Positions 33,571-42,560 of a DNA stretch of 64,000 nucleotides are shown piece after piece. Numbering within the stretch: the first letter of the stretch is position 1; each line of letters begins with the position of its first letter. Position numbers and translations under genes: made by a program. Source of the DNA: Streptomyces roseoverticillatus (lineage in GTDB: Bacteria > Actinomycetota > Actinomycetes > Streptomycetales > Streptomycetaceae); contig NZ_JOFL01000016.1 of assembly GCF_000719265.1 (NCBI RefSeq), forward strand, positions 124,001 to 188,000, written 5' to 3'. Below the pieces are notes generated by a model that had not been told where the DNA came from, made no database searches, and saw only the letters and a list, made by a program, of their open reading frames with translations.

Positions 33571-34104
33571 ATGGCCTCCCCACTCACACTGCTGACGCCC
33601 CGCCTGACGCTGCGCCGCTGGCGCGCGGACGACCTCGACCCGATGGCCGCCGTCAACGCCGACCCGGAGGTGATGCGCTGGATCGGGGACGGCTCGGTGC
33701 AGGACCGGGAGCGGACCTCGGAAGCGATCGCCTCCTGGGAGCGGGAGTGGGACGAGCGCGGGGTGGGCCTGTTCGCCGTCGAGGTCCGCCAGTCGCGCCG
33801 GCTGGCCGGTTTCGCGGGCCTGTCCGTGCCCTCCTACCTGCCCGAGATCCTCCCGGCCGTGGAGCTCGGCTGGCGGCTCGGCCGGCCCTTCTGGGGGCGC
33901 GGCCTCGCCACCGAGGCCGCCCGCGCCGTCCTGGACTTCGCGTTCCGCGACCGCGGGCTGGCCCGGGTCGTCAGCGTGCACAACGCCGGCAACGACGCCT
34001 CGGCGGCGGTCCTGCGCAAGCTGGGGATGCGGCGCGAGCGGGAGACGACCCACCCGGAGTACGGGGTACCGGTCTGCGTCCACGTCCTCGACGCGCGCCC
34101 GTAA
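33571..34104 (+). CDS. GNAT family N-acetyltransferase (RimJ/RimL-like)
   Basis: This 177-aa acetyltransferase starts MASPLTLLTPRLTLRRWRAD. It has GWRLGRPFWGRGLATEAARA at about 104-123, the acetyl-CoA pyrophosphate loop (RGLATEA). VVSVHNAGNDASAAVLRKLG with RMERE-like ending is typical of RimL-type GNATs. The acceptor is not predictable. It follows the DinB-like gene by 89 nt and converges with the MBL hydrolase gene. Confidence 0.92.
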   Translation: MASPLTLLTPRLTLRRWRADDLDPMAAVNADPEVMRWIGDGSVQDRERTSEAIASWEREWDERGVGLFAVEVRQSRRLAGFAGLSVPSYLPEILPAVELGWRLGRPFWGRGLATEAARAVLDFAFRDRGLARVVSVHNAGNDASAAVLRKLGMRRERETTHPEYGVPVCVHVLDARP

Positions 34105-34143
34105 CCCGTCCTCGACGCACGCCTGAGAGGGACGGCCGGGGCG

Positions 34144-35181
34144 TCAGCGGGGCAGCACGCGCGAGCCGCCCACCGGCAGGTCCCACAGGTCCTCGCGCGG
34201 CCGGCCCGTCGCCTCCCACGCCGCGCGGACGCGGTGCAGCGGCTCCAGCGGAGGCTCGGCCGAGAGGATGAAGGTCGACCAGTGCATGGGGGCCATCACC
34301 CGGGCGCCCAGGTCCTGGCACGCGGCGACGGCCTCCTCCGGGTCGGTGTGGACCGTGCCCAGCATCCAGCGCGGGTCGTAGGCGCCGATGGGCAGCAGGG
34401 CGAGGTCGATGCCGCCGAAGCGCCGGCCGATGCGCTCGAACCAGTGCCCGTAGCCGGTGTCGCCCGCGAAGTAGACGCGCTGCCCGCCCGGCGCGGTGAG
34501 CACCCAGCCGCCCCACAGCGACCGGCAGGTGTCGGTGAGGGTGCGCTTGCTCCAGTGGTGGGCGGGGACGAAGTCGCAGCGGACGGGGCCGGCCGGGCCG
34601 GGCAGCTCGACCGCCTCCCACCAGTCGAGCTCGGTGACGCGCGTGAAGCGGCGCCGGCGCGCCCAGCGGGCCAGGCCGGCCGGCAGGAGCAGCGGCGTGT
34701 CGCGGGGCAGCCGCTTGAGGGTGGGCGCGTCGAGGTGGTCGTAGTGGTTGTGACTGATGAGGACCGCGTCGACCGGCGGCAGGTCCTCCCAGCGGACGCC
34801 CACCGGGGTGAGCCGGGCCGGTGTGCCGAGGATTCTGCGCGACCAGACGGGGTCGGTGAGGACCGTGAGACCGCCGACGCGCAGGATCCAGCTGGCGTGC
34901 CCCGCCCAGGTGACCGCGGTCGTGCGGGCGTCGACGGCCGGCAGCGGGCCGGGCGCGACCGGCAGGGCGGCGGCGTCGCGCAGCGCCTCGGCCCGCGGGC
35001 GCAGCCGGCCTTCGCGGGCCAGCCGGGCGAGGGCGCGGACGCCGGGCAGGGGCGCGGTGAGGCGGTCGGCGAACGACTTGGGCCAGAGGCGGTTCTCTCC
35101 GAGCGGGCGCGGCGCGGCGAGGGGACGCGGCGTGGCGAGGGGACGCGGCCCGGCGACGGGACGCTCGGTCTGTTCGGTCAT
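34144..35181 (-). CDS. MBL fold metallo-hydrolase (NAPE-PLD/UlaG-like)
   Basis: This 345-aa metallo-beta-lactamase-fold protein has the zinc motif SHNHYDHLD (about 143-151). Later ligands are VPAHHWSKR, FAGDTGYG and PMHWSTFILS near the C-terminus. The pattern matches N-acyl-phosphatidylethanolamine phospholipase D-like hydrolases. The N-terminus contains a short Arg-Pro-Leu repeat (RPLATPRPLAAPRPLG), perhaps flexible. ATG 35181 gives the longest frame and could be slightly too long. The substrate is unknown. Confidence 0.9.
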   Translation of the reverse strand: MTEQTERPVAGPRPLATPRPLAAPRPLGENRLWPKSFADRLTAPLPGVRALARLAREGRLRPRAEALRDAAALPVAPGPLPAVDARTTAVTWAGHASWILRVGGLTVLTDPVWSRRILGTPARLTPVGVRWEDLPPVDAVLISHNHYDHLDAPTLKRLPRDTPLLLPAGLARWARRRRFTRVTELDWWEAVELPGPAGPVRCDFVPAHHWSKRTLTDTCRSLWGGWVLTAPGGQRVYFAGDTGYGHWFERIGRRFGGIDLALLPIGAYDPRWMLGTVHTDPEEAVAACQDLGARVMAPMHWSTFILSAEPPLEPLHRVRAAWEATGRPREDLWDLPVGGSRVLPR

Positions 35182-35299
35182 CGAGGGGGCTCCAATCGCT
35201 GCATCGCGCGGTACGGGGCGGTACCGGCTGGCGGCGGCTGACGGCGGACGACGGCGGACGACGCATGACAGAGACGGCGCATGACAGATCGACGGTAGG

Positions 35300-36508
35300 T
35301 CAGCCGCCCGCGAGCCGGCCGAAGGCCGATCCGAAACCGGTCAGTGCGTCGGCGACGCCCGGGGCGGCCAGCGGGTCCGGGGAATCCAGGGCGCGCTGCC
35401 GCTCCTCGTCGGTGGTGCCGAGGAGCGGCGGAGTGGAGATCCGGACCCGCAGGGCGTCGGGGGCGTCGCCGAAGCGGTGGCCGCCCGGCACGGGGCGGCC
35501 GAGGGCGGTGCTGAGGTGTGCCTCCAGTTCCACGGAGTCGGTGACGGCGCGGGCGGCGAGCGGGGCGCGGAGCTCGCCGAGGTCGGCGTAGAGGTAGGGG
35601 CCGGCCTGCGGGGGCCTGCTCAGCACGCCGGCCGCGGTGAGCCGCTCGTGGGCGGCGCGGGCGAGCGCCCCGTAGAGCCGCACCGCTGCGGCGGCGCGGG
35701 CGCGGACGGGCTCCGGCTCGTCGAGGGCGTACGCGGCGGCCGCGGCGACCGGCGGGGTCAGCTCGGCCCGTACGGCGGCGAGCGCGGTGGTGACGCGGGC
35801 GCGCAGGACGGGGCCGCGGCCCCCGGCGGGGAAGCGGGCCACGGCGGCGGGCCAGGCCGTGGGGAAGAGGCCGCCGGTGAGGTCGGTGAGGACGACGACG
35901 TGGTCGGGCCACATCTCGGCCGGGCCGAAGAAGACCGTGCCGCCGGGGTCGTGGCGCATGTCGCGCCAGGTCTCGTCGCTGACGATCGTCAGCTCCTCTT
36001 CGACGGCCGCCTCGCACACCTCGTGCAGCAGCTCCGGCGGGGTGACCGAGCCCGTGGGGTCGTCGGCGGGCGACAGGACGAGGACGCGCGGCCTGCCGCC
36101 CTCGGCGCGGATCCGGCGCACGGTCTCCAGCAGGGCGAAGGGGTCGGGCACGCCTCCGCACTCGGCGGGCACCGGCACGTGGTAGGTGGGGCGCCCGGCG
36201 ATCCGGGCGAGCGGCGGGTACCAGGCGGCGCAGGGGCGGGTGAGGAGGACGTCGCCGCCGGCGCCCGCGAGGACCGCGAGCAGCAGGGGCTGCGCCCCGG
36301 GAGCGGCGAGGACGTGTTCGGGGGCGGTGGGCAGGCCGCGCCGGGCCCAGTAGCCGCAGGCGGCGGCGCGCAGGGCGGGGCCGCCGCCGACCGGTTCGGG
36401 CGCGCTGTCCCGGGCGGCCCGCGCGAGGCGCTCGGCGAGCTCCGGCAGGACGGGCAGCCCGCGCTCGGGCACGGTTCCGGCCGGGAGCGCGGGAAAGCTG
36501 GGCTGCAT
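35300..36508 (-). CDS. Aminotransferase class I/II fold protein lacking the PLP lysine
   Basis: This 402-aa protein clearly has the fold-type I aminotransferase pattern: APGAQPLLLAVLAGAGGDVL, LSPADDPTGSVTP (usual NPTG), IVSDETWRDMRHD (usual DExY) and a C-terminal LRVRIST with the carboxylate-binding Arg. Where the PLP lysine is expected (usual SxSK), the sequence reads VVLTDLTGGLFPTAWP. There is no lysine anywhere in the protein. It therefore cannot form the normal internal aldimine and is probably a pseudoenzyme, perhaps a ligand sensor. It is divergent from an amino acid permease gene. ATG at 36506-36508 is chosen from the fold start. Confidence 0.85.
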   Translation of the reverse strand: MQPSFPALPAGTVPERGLPVLPELAERLARAARDSAPEPVGGGPALRAAACGYWARRGLPTAPEHVLAAPGAQPLLLAVLAGAGGDVLLTRPCAAWYPPLARIAGRPTYHVPVPAECGGVPDPFALLETVRRIRAEGGRPRVLVLSPADDPTGSVTPPELLHEVCEAAVEEELTIVSDETWRDMRHDPGGTVFFGPAEMWPDHVVVLTDLTGGLFPTAWPAAVARFPAGGRGPVLRARVTTALAAVRAELTPPVAAAAAYALDEPEPVRARAAAAVRLYGALARAAHERLTAAGVLSRPPQAGPYLYADLGELRAPLAARAVTDSVELEAHLSTALGRPVPGGHRFGDAPDALRVRISTPPLLGTTDEERQRALDSPDPLAAPGVADALTGFGSAFGRLAGG

Positions 36509-36859
36509 CCGTCCGTACCTCCGACCGCCGCGCCGTCCGCACCGGGCGGCAGCACCTGTCCGGCCCCGGGGCCGCCCGCTGCCGCCCCCGTCCACCTTGG
36601 CAGATCACGGGGTGCGGGGCGGGGCGACACGGGCGGCCGGGTGACGGAGACCGGATGACAGGACGACGCCGGGCGGCGCCCGGATGACCACGGGTGGACG
36701 AATCACTGCCGGGAGGCCCGATCGCAGGTGGTTTTGCGGCCGCCGGGCGGGGGCAGCGGGACAAAAACAAAGGATTTTGCGGACTGCTCAGCTCCGGTCA
36801 CCATGTCGTGTCGCACATCCTGGCGAACCTGCCCGCTGGACCGAGAGGCACACCCCCTC
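36509..36859. other. Divergent intergenic region between aminotransferase-like and permease genes
   Basis: No gene is supported in this 351-bp gap. It must hold the promoters of the two divergent genes. A locally A-rich patch (GACAAAAACAAAGGATTTTG, 36760-36779) stands out from the GC-rich surroundings. Near 36640-36710 the word GGATGACCAC/GGATGACAGG recurs, but I see no clean operator. Confidence 0.4.
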
Positions 36860-38263
36860 ATGCACGACACCGACGGCACGCACACCCGCCGTTTCGGCCT
36901 CCCGACCGCCACTGCCCTGGTCATGGGCAACATCATCGGCGGCGGCATCTTCCTGCTGCCCGCGTCCGTCGCCCCCTTCGGCACGGTCAGCCTGCTGGCG
37001 TTCGGCGTCCTCACCGTCGGCGCCATCGCCCTGGCGCTCGTCTTCGGCCGGCTCGCGCAGCGCCATCCGCGGACCGGCGGCCCGTACGTCTACGCGCGCG
37101 AGGCCTTCGGCGACTTCGCCGGCTTCCTCTCCGCGTGGTCGTTCTGGACCATGACGTGGGTGAGCAACGCGGCCCTCGCGGTGGCCGGCGTCGGCTATCT
37201 GCACGTCATGACCGGCAAGGGCTCCATGGCCGGGGACCTGGCCATGGCGCTGGCCATGCTGTGGCTGCCGGCGCTCGCGAACCTGGCCGGTACGCGCTGG
37301 GTGGGCGCCGTCCAGATGATCTCCACGGTGATGAAGTTCGTGCCGCTGCTGTTCGTCGCGGTGGTCGGCCTGTTCTTCTTCGACCCGGACAACCTCGGCT
37401 CCTTCACGACGGCCGACGGCAACTGGACCGGCGGGCTGACGGCGTCGGCCGCGATCCTGCTCTACTCGTACGTGGGCGTGGAGTCCGCCGCGATGAGCGC
37501 GGGCGAGGTGCGCGACCCGGAGCGCAATGTGGGCCGCGCGAGCGTCCTGGGCACCGTGGGCGCGGCCCTGGTCTACCTGCTGGGCACGGTCTCGGTCTTC
37601 GGCACCGTCCAGCACGACAAGCTGGCCGCGTCGACGGCCCCGTTCTCCGACGCGGTCGACGTGATGTTCGGCGGCCACTGGGGCGGCATGCTGATCGCCG
37701 CCTGCGCCGTGATCTCCATCGTGGGCGCCCTCAACGGCTGGACGCTGATGAGCGCCCAGGCCCCCTACGCCGCCGCGAAGGACGGGCTGTTCCCGGCCGC
37801 GTTCGGGAAGAAGAAGCGCGGCGTGCCGACGTTCGGCGTGCTCGCCTCCACGGTCCTCGCCACGGGCCTGACCGTCGTGAACTACACCTCGGGCGTGGGA
37901 GGGGTCTTCGAGATCCTCGTCCTCATCACGACGTTCTCCGCGACGGTCCCGTACCTGCTGGCCGCTGCCGCGCAGGTGTACTTCCTGCTGACGGGGCAGC
38001 GCGACAAGGTCCGCACGGGCCGCTTCGCCCGTGACATGGTGCTCGCGCTGGGCGCCTTCGCCTTCTCCTTCTGGCTGGTGGCGGGCGCCGGGTACGCGGC
38101 CGTCTACCAGGGCGTGCTGTTCCTCTTCGCGGGCATCCTGGTGTACGTGTGGCTGACGGCCCGCCGCCCCGCGGCGGAGGCCGGGACGCAGGCCGCCGCC
38201 GCGGAGAAGGCACCGGAGAAGGCGCAGGAGAAGGCGCAGGAGAAGGCGGCCGTCACGCCGTGA
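36860..38263 (+). CDS. APC family amino acid permease
   Basis: This 467-aa membrane protein has about twelve hydrophobic segments. The APC-superfamily substrate loop GNIIGGGIFLLPASV is in the first helix (about 22-36). AILLYSYVGVESAAMSAGEV is in helix 6 and NGWTLMSAQAPYAAAKDGLF is in the later part. The C-terminal tail is a Glu/Lys/Ala repeat (EKAPEKAQEKAQEKAAV). ATG 36860 gives the typical start. The relatives are arginine/agmatine-type and broad amino acid antiporters; the substrate is not certain. The divergent aminotransferase-like protein may be linked functionally. Confidence 0.92.
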   Translation: MHDTDGTHTRRFGLPTATALVMGNIIGGGIFLLPASVAPFGTVSLLAFGVLTVGAIALALVFGRLAQRHPRTGGPYVYAREAFGDFAGFLSAWSFWTMTWVSNAALAVAGVGYLHVMTGKGSMAGDLAMALAMLWLPALANLAGTRWVGAVQMISTVMKFVPLLFVAVVGLFFFDPDNLGSFTTADGNWTGGLTASAAILLYSYVGVESAAMSAGEVRDPERNVGRASVLGTVGAALVYLLGTVSVFGTVQHDKLAASTAPFSDAVDVMFGGHWGGMLIAACAVISIVGALNGWTLMSAQAPYAAAKDGLFPAAFGKKKRGVPTFGVLASTVLATGLTVVNYTSGVGGVFEILVLITTFSATVPYLLAAAAQVYFLLTGQRDKVRTGRFARDMVLALGAFAFSFWLVAGAGYAAVYQGVLFLFAGILVYVWLTARRPAAEAGTQAAAAEKAPEKAQEKAQEKAAVTP

Positions 38264-39014
38264 CGCCGCCGTCGAGGACGAGGTCGGCGCCGACGGTGTA
38301 GCCGGCCTCGTCCGAGGCGAGGTGCAGCACGGCGGCCGCGATCTCATCAGGGGTGCCCGCCCGGCCGGCGGGCACCTCGCGGCGCATCCGCTCGGCCTTG
38401 TCCAGCGAGGACTCGCCGGGGCGGGAGGACATCGGGGTCTCGACCGGCCCGGGGCTGACGGAGTTGATCCGCACGCCCTCGCCGATGTGGTCCAGGGCCG
38501 CGTTGCGGGTCAGGGCGGAGACGGCCGCCTTCGTGGCCGTGTACGCGCCGAACCCGGGCTTCCTGCGGTGCGCGCCGACGTTGGACGCGATGTTCACGAT
38601 GGCGCCGCCGCCGTGGGCGCGCATGTGCCCGATCTCGTGCTTCATGGACAGCCAGACGCCCTTGAGGTTGGTCTCGACGATCCGGTCCCAGTCCTCCTCG
38701 GGCACGTCCGCGACCTTGGCCGGGGGCACGGCCAGGCCCACGTTGTTGACGGCGACGTCGAGGCTGCCGAAGCGGGCCACGGTCTGCTCCACGAGGGCCC
38801 GCACGTCCTCGGAGCGGGTCACGTCCGCCGTGACGGCGACGGCCTCGCCGCCCTCCGCCTCCACGTAGGAGACCGTCTCCTTCAGGGGCTCCTCCCTGCG
38901 GCCCGCGACCACGACGCGCGCGCCCTCCCGGGCGAAGGCGAGCGCGATGGCCTGGCCGATTCCCGTACCGCCGCCGGTGACGAGGACGGTCTTGCCGGTG
39001 AAGCGTGCGGTCAT
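38253..39014 (-). CDS. SDR family oxidoreductase
   Basis: This is a 253-aa short-chain dehydrogenase. The NAD(P) motif VTGGGTGIGQAIA is at about 12-24. NNVGLA is at about 90, the catalytic Ser is in IVNIASNVG, and YTATKAAVSAL holds the Tyr/Lys pair. The Arg in VVAGRREEP at about 37 favours NADP(H). It shares an 11-nt 3' overlap with the permease gene and lies 84 nt downstream of a TetR gene on the same strand, which probably represses it. The substrate is unknown. Confidence 0.94.
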   Translation of the reverse strand: MTARFTGKTVLVTGGGTGIGQAIALAFAREGARVVVAGRREEPLKETVSYVEAEGGEAVAVTADVTRSEDVRALVEQTVARFGSLDVAVNNVGLAVPPAKVADVPEEDWDRIVETNLKGVWLSMKHEIGHMRAHGGGAIVNIASNVGAHRRKPGFGAYTATKAAVSALTRNAALDHIGEGVRINSVSPGPVETPMSSRPGESSLDKAERMRREVPAGRAGTPDEIAAAVLHLASDEAGYTVGADLVLDGGVTA

Positions 39015-39098
39015 GTCGAGACTCCTGAACGGTCGGGCGGTCGGTGGTCCGTAACCGGTGGTGATCCGTCACCGGTGGTGGCGCACTTTCGGTGGTGG

Positions 39099-39680
39099 TC
39101 AGCCCAGCAGGGCGAGGGCCTGCTCCGCTGCGTCCCGCAGCCGGGCCGGCCCGGGCGAGGCCTTGCCGACGACCCGCATGCCCTGCATGAGGACGAGCAG
39201 CATCCGCGCGAGCGCCACGGGATCCCGGCCGGCGGGCAGTTCGCCCTGGCCGGCCGCCCGGGTCAGCGCCGAGGCGAGCGCCCGCTCCAGGGCAAGCCAG
39301 CTGTCCTCGACGCTGCGGGCCGCGGCGGGGTCGTGCGGCGCCAGCTCGACGGCGGTGTTGGTGACGAAGCACCCGCGCCGCAGGTCGTCCCCGGCGGCCT
39401 CCTCCGCGAAGCGGGCCACCAGCTCCCGCACGGCCGGCAGGGCCGGGCCGGGGCGCGAGAGCTCCTCGGCGATGCCCGGGCCGCGCTGCTCGCCGTAGCG
39501 CTTCAGCGCCTTGAGGTAGAGCTCGTGCTTGCTGCCGAACGTCGCGTAGAGGCTCGCCCGGGCGATGCCCAGGTGGCCGACGAGATCGGCCATCGACGTC
39601 GCCTCGTAGCCGCGCTGCCAGAACAGCTCGAGGGCCGACTGGAGCGCGGCGTCCGGATCGAATTCCTTGGTCCTGGCCAC
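39099..39680 (-). CDS. TetR/AcrR family transcriptional regulator
   Basis: This 193-aa regulator has the N-terminal helix-turn-helix ATSMADLVGHLGIARASLYA followed by TFGSKHELY (about 28-56). A TetR ligand-binding domain with RRGCFVTNTAVELAPHD follows. GTG at 39678-39680 is chosen because the family starts MARTKEFDPDAALQSALELF; the frame stays open upstream as a shadow. It lies upstream of the SDR gene on the same strand, so the pair is likely autoregulated. This subtype often controls a neighbouring oxidoreductase induced by electrophiles. Confidence 0.92.
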   Translation of the reverse strand: MARTKEFDPDAALQSALELFWQRGYEATSMADLVGHLGIARASLYATFGSKHELYLKALKRYGEQRGPGIAEELSRPGPALPAVRELVARFAEEAAGDDLRRGCFVTNTAVELAPHDPAAARSVEDSWLALERALASALTRAAGQGELPAGRDPVALARMLLVLMQGMRVVGKASPGPARLRDAAEQALALLG

Positions 39681-39735
39681 AGGTTGACGGTAGCCCTTTC
39701 GAGAACGATCGGTCAAGAATGACTCGTCGTCACCA

Positions 39736-39770
39736 CCGCCCCGGGCGCTGCCCTGCAGCGCCCGGGGCGG
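39736..39770. terminator. Strong hairpin, probable terminator
   Basis: A 15-bp perfect stem (CCGCCCCGGGCGCTG at 39736-39750 and its complement at 39756-39770) has the loop CCCTG. It lies between the end of the DUF5107 gene region and the TetR gene start, both on the minus strand. It would terminate transcripts arriving from higher coordinates before the TetR promoter. Confidence 0.7.
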
Positions 39771-39852
39771 AACCGGGGAAAGAACGGGCGCGGACCGCCG
39801 TCCCGGAGCGCCGCCTCCTTGAGAGCGCGGGACGGCGCCCCGGTCCGGCCCG

Positions 39853-41868
39853 CTACGAAGTCGGCCGCATCCTGAAGTCGTACTGCCGGGGCAGCCGCTC
39901 GGCCCGCGCCCGCGCGCGGATCTCCGCCGTGACCGGGCCCTCACCCGCCAGCAGCCGCTCCTCGGTCGCGTACCAGGTCTCGCCGAGGGACTCGTCGCCC
40001 TCGCGCAGGTCCTCCACCTCGAAGCCGCGGTCGAAGACCTCCCGCGCGGCCGCGGCGTCACCGAGAGCGAGCAGTACCCGGGCCCGGAGCAGCCGGAAGC
40101 GGCCGCGCTCGCGGATGCCGGGGCGCAAGTCCTCCAGCACGGCCGCGGCGTCGTCGGCGCGGCCGGCGGCGAGCAGGGCCTCCACCGCCTCCTCGCCGAG
40201 CGCGGCCATGGCGGCGGTCCACGAGGCGCCCTCGCGCCGATCGTCGCGGGCGTCCCCGAAGGCCTCCAGATAGCGGTCGGCGGCGCGCTCGGCGTGGCCG
40301 TCCTCGGCGTCGGCGAAGGCGAGGCAGCGCTTGACGAACCACAAGTCGTCCGCGCCCTCCCAGGCGCGGACCGCCTGCGAGCGGTCGCCCGCGTGCCAGC
40401 GGGCGACCCCGAGGTGGTAGGCGCCGTAGAGGTCGTTCCCGCCGGTCGTCTCCAGCAGCTCGCGCCACTGCGGCGACACGAGCGAGGGCGGGGGCGGCAG
40501 CACCCGGACCGGCCACGGGTGGGAGCCCGTCCGCAGGAACGCGAGCCAGGGCTCCTGCTCCTCCCCCAGCGTCTGTGGGGCGAAGGGCGTGCCCGGCAGG
40601 TCGTAGTGCCCGCGCTCGGCTTCGAGGGCGCCCCAGCCGGAGCCCGTGTGCAGGCTCTCCGCCGGCTCGGCGTCGGCGTACGGGCGCCACGCCGCGTACG
40701 CCGCGTCCACCTCGGCGCGGGGCAGGACCTCTTCGAGCCGGGCCGCCGCCTCGCCCCGGGCGGCCGCCCAGTCGGCGCCGTGCACGGCGGCGGGGTCCGC
40801 GGCCAGCGGGCCGTACGCCTCCAGCCAGGCGAACTCGCCGCCGGGCTCCAGCGGCACGTGCTCCAGCTGGGTGCGGGCGAGCCCGGCCTGGATCTCGGCG
40901 TAGCCGCCGGTGCCGGGCTCCGTGAGCCACTCCTGCCAGCGGCGGCCGCCGCGGCCCGAGCCCCAGACGAAGAGCTTGCGGCCGCGCAGCGCGTCGGTCG
41001 AGGTCTGCACGAGGCCGCGGCCGTCCGCGCCGAGCGAGGCGATCCAGCGGCGCTCTCCGCCGGGCACGTCGTAGAAGAAGTCGGCGGCGTGCGTGCTGTT
41101 CAGCGGGTACGTGCGGTCCGCGCCCTCCCACTCGGGCACCGGGACCCGGCGCAGGCTGCGCTCGTAGCCGAACCGCCAGGCCGACTCGGCGGGAGCGAGG
41201 ACGCGCGAGCCCTCCTCCTCGGGGACGGCGATGTTCGACCACCAGTAGACGGGAGCGGACCGGTGGTGGGGGTTGCGGATGCGCACGCCCACGTAGAGGA
41301 AGTCCGAGCCGTCGGGCAGCCACAGGTCGACCTGGAACGGCAGGTCGCGCAGCCGCTCCCACTCCCACAGGCGCAGCATCTCCCCGCCGCCGGGCGCGGG
41401 CACGCGGGCGGCGTGCAGCGGGGCCACGGACAGCGGGGTGTGGCCGGTGGCGCCGATGTTCCACTCGATGCCGCCGGAGAACCAGGCGCCGTTGAGCGCG
41501 AAGTGGGCGGGCTGCAGGACGGGGTTGGCGTAGAGCAGCTGCCGGCCCGTCGGCTTGTGTTCGAGGGAGTGGACGCGGCCGCCGAGACCGGGCAGGACCG
41601 TGGCGCGCAGCCGGTCGTTCTCGACCACGATCGCGTCGACGTCGGTGAGGACGCGCTTGCGCGTGTAGTGGTCGCGGCGGCGCGTGGGCAGCACGGAGCG
41701 CAACGGCTCGTAGCCCGTCTGGCGGGCCATGTCGGCGGGCAGGCCCTTGCGCTGTGCCGCGTCGAGCCGGTGGACGTCGCGGGCCGTGCGGAGGGACGGC
41801 AGGGGGTTCTCCGCGCCGAGCGGGGCGGCGGGCAGGGACAGTACGGCTCGTCTGATGGTCGTGGGCAC
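39853..41868 (-). CDS. DUF5107 domain protein with TPR-like C-terminus
   Basis: This 671-aa protein has an N-terminal DUF5107 domain, a galactose-mutarotase-like beta-sandwich. Examples are TVLPGLGGRVHSLEHKPTGR, GAWFSGGIEWNIGATGHTPL and APVYWWSNIAVPEEEGSRVL. The C-terminal 200 residues are helical repeats (tetratricopeptide type; GAYHLGVARWHAGDRSQAVR). DUF5107 proteins occur beside glycoside hydrolase genes and are thought to bind sugars, but none are seen here. The acidic/Arg-rich composition suggests a cytosolic protein; no signal peptide is visible. The enzymatic role is unknown. Confidence 0.87.
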   Translation of the reverse strand: MPTTIRRAVLSLPAAPLGAENPLPSLRTARDVHRLDAAQRKGLPADMARQTGYEPLRSVLPTRRRDHYTRKRVLTDVDAIVVENDRLRATVLPGLGGRVHSLEHKPTGRQLLYANPVLQPAHFALNGAWFSGGIEWNIGATGHTPLSVAPLHAARVPAPGGGEMLRLWEWERLRDLPFQVDLWLPDGSDFLYVGVRIRNPHHRSAPVYWWSNIAVPEEEGSRVLAPAESAWRFGYERSLRRVPVPEWEGADRTYPLNSTHAADFFYDVPGGERRWIASLGADGRGLVQTSTDALRGRKLFVWGSGRGGRRWQEWLTEPGTGGYAEIQAGLARTQLEHVPLEPGGEFAWLEAYGPLAADPAAVHGADWAAARGEAAARLEEVLPRAEVDAAYAAWRPYADAEPAESLHTGSGWGALEAERGHYDLPGTPFAPQTLGEEQEPWLAFLRTGSHPWPVRVLPPPPSLVSPQWRELLETTGGNDLYGAYHLGVARWHAGDRSQAVRAWEGADDLWFVKRCLAFADAEDGHAERAADRYLEAFGDARDDRREGASWTAAMAALGEEAVEALLAAGRADDAAAVLEDLRPGIRERGRFRLLRARVLLALGDAAAAREVFDRGFEVEDLREGDESLGETWYATEERLLAGEGPVTAEIRARARAERLPRQYDFRMRPTS

Positions 41869-41892
41869 GGCAACCTTTCTCAGCCTGATGGT

Positions 41893-41985
41893 CGGCCTTG
41901 GTCATCGGTCCTGGTCATCGGTCCTGGCGGTCAGTCCTGGCGGCCGGTCCTGCCGGCTGCCGGTCCCGGCCGCCCCTCCTGGCGG
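41893..41985. repeat. Degenerate 13-bp tandem repeats
   Basis: Units related to CCTGGTCATCGGT recur about seven times with drift (CCTGGTCATCGGT, CCTGGCGGTCAGT, CCTGGCGGCCGGT and others). They cover the intergenic gap and the last codons of the acetyltransferase gene. The C-terminal tail of that protein (RPGPAAGRTGRQD) is therefore repeat-derived and may vary between strains. Confidence 0.6.
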
Positions 41986-42560
41986 TCCGGCGGCATGTCG
42001 GCCGTGATCGCCCAGCGCTCGTGGTCGCGCCACGCCCCGTCGATGAAGAGGAACGCCGGGGAGAAGCCCTCCAGCCGGAAGCCGGTGCGCTTGACCAGCG
42101 CCAGCGACGCGGCGTTGCCCGGCTGGATGTTCGCCTCCAGCCGGTGCAGACCGAGGGGGCCGAAGGCATGGCGCAGGACGAGCCCGAGGCCCTCGCTCAT
42201 CAGGCCGCGGCCGGCCGCCGGCACGAAGGCGCCGTAGCCGAGCGCGCCGCACTGGAAGCGGCCGCGCACGATGTTGTTGATGTTGACGAAGCCTGCCGCG
42301 CGGCCGGTCTCGCGCACGCACACGAGGAGGCTCACGCGCTGCTCGCCGTCGAGCGTGGCGGCGTACGCGGCGAAGTCCTCCTCGGTGGCGGGCATGGACA
42401 GCCACGGGTGGTGCAGATCCGCGCTCGCCCGCACGAGGCGGGTGAACTCCGGCCCGTCCCCGGGCGCTACGGGGCGGATCGCGACGCGCGGCCCCTCGGC
42501 CAGCCATTCCGACACGGCTTCATCGTACGGTCCGGCGCCGGTAGCGCCACGGGCCGTCAT
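41931..42560 (-). CDS. GNAT family N-acetyltransferase (RimJ-like)
   Basis: This 209-aa acetyltransferase has FVNINNIVRGRFQCGALGYG at about 96-115 and GRGLMSEGLGLVLRHAFGPL for acetyl-CoA binding. IQPGNAASLALVKRTGFRLEG is typical of ribosomal-protein-type GNATs. The ATG at 42558-42560 overlaps the TGA of the CoA-transferase gene (ATGA), so the two are coupled. An internal GTG at 42513-42515 is an alternative start. The last 15 codons lie in a block of degenerate 13-bp repeats (see 41893-41985). Confidence 0.9.
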   Translation of the reverse strand: MTARGATGAGPYDEAVSEWLAEGPRVAIRPVAPGDGPEFTRLVRASADLHHPWLSMPATEEDFAAYAATLDGEQRVSLLVCVRETGRAAGFVNINNIVRGRFQCGALGYGAFVPAAGRGLMSEGLGLVLRHAFGPLGLHRLEANIQPGNAASLALVKRTGFRLEGFSPAFLFIDGAWRDHERWAITADMPPDRQEGRPGPAAGRTGRQD

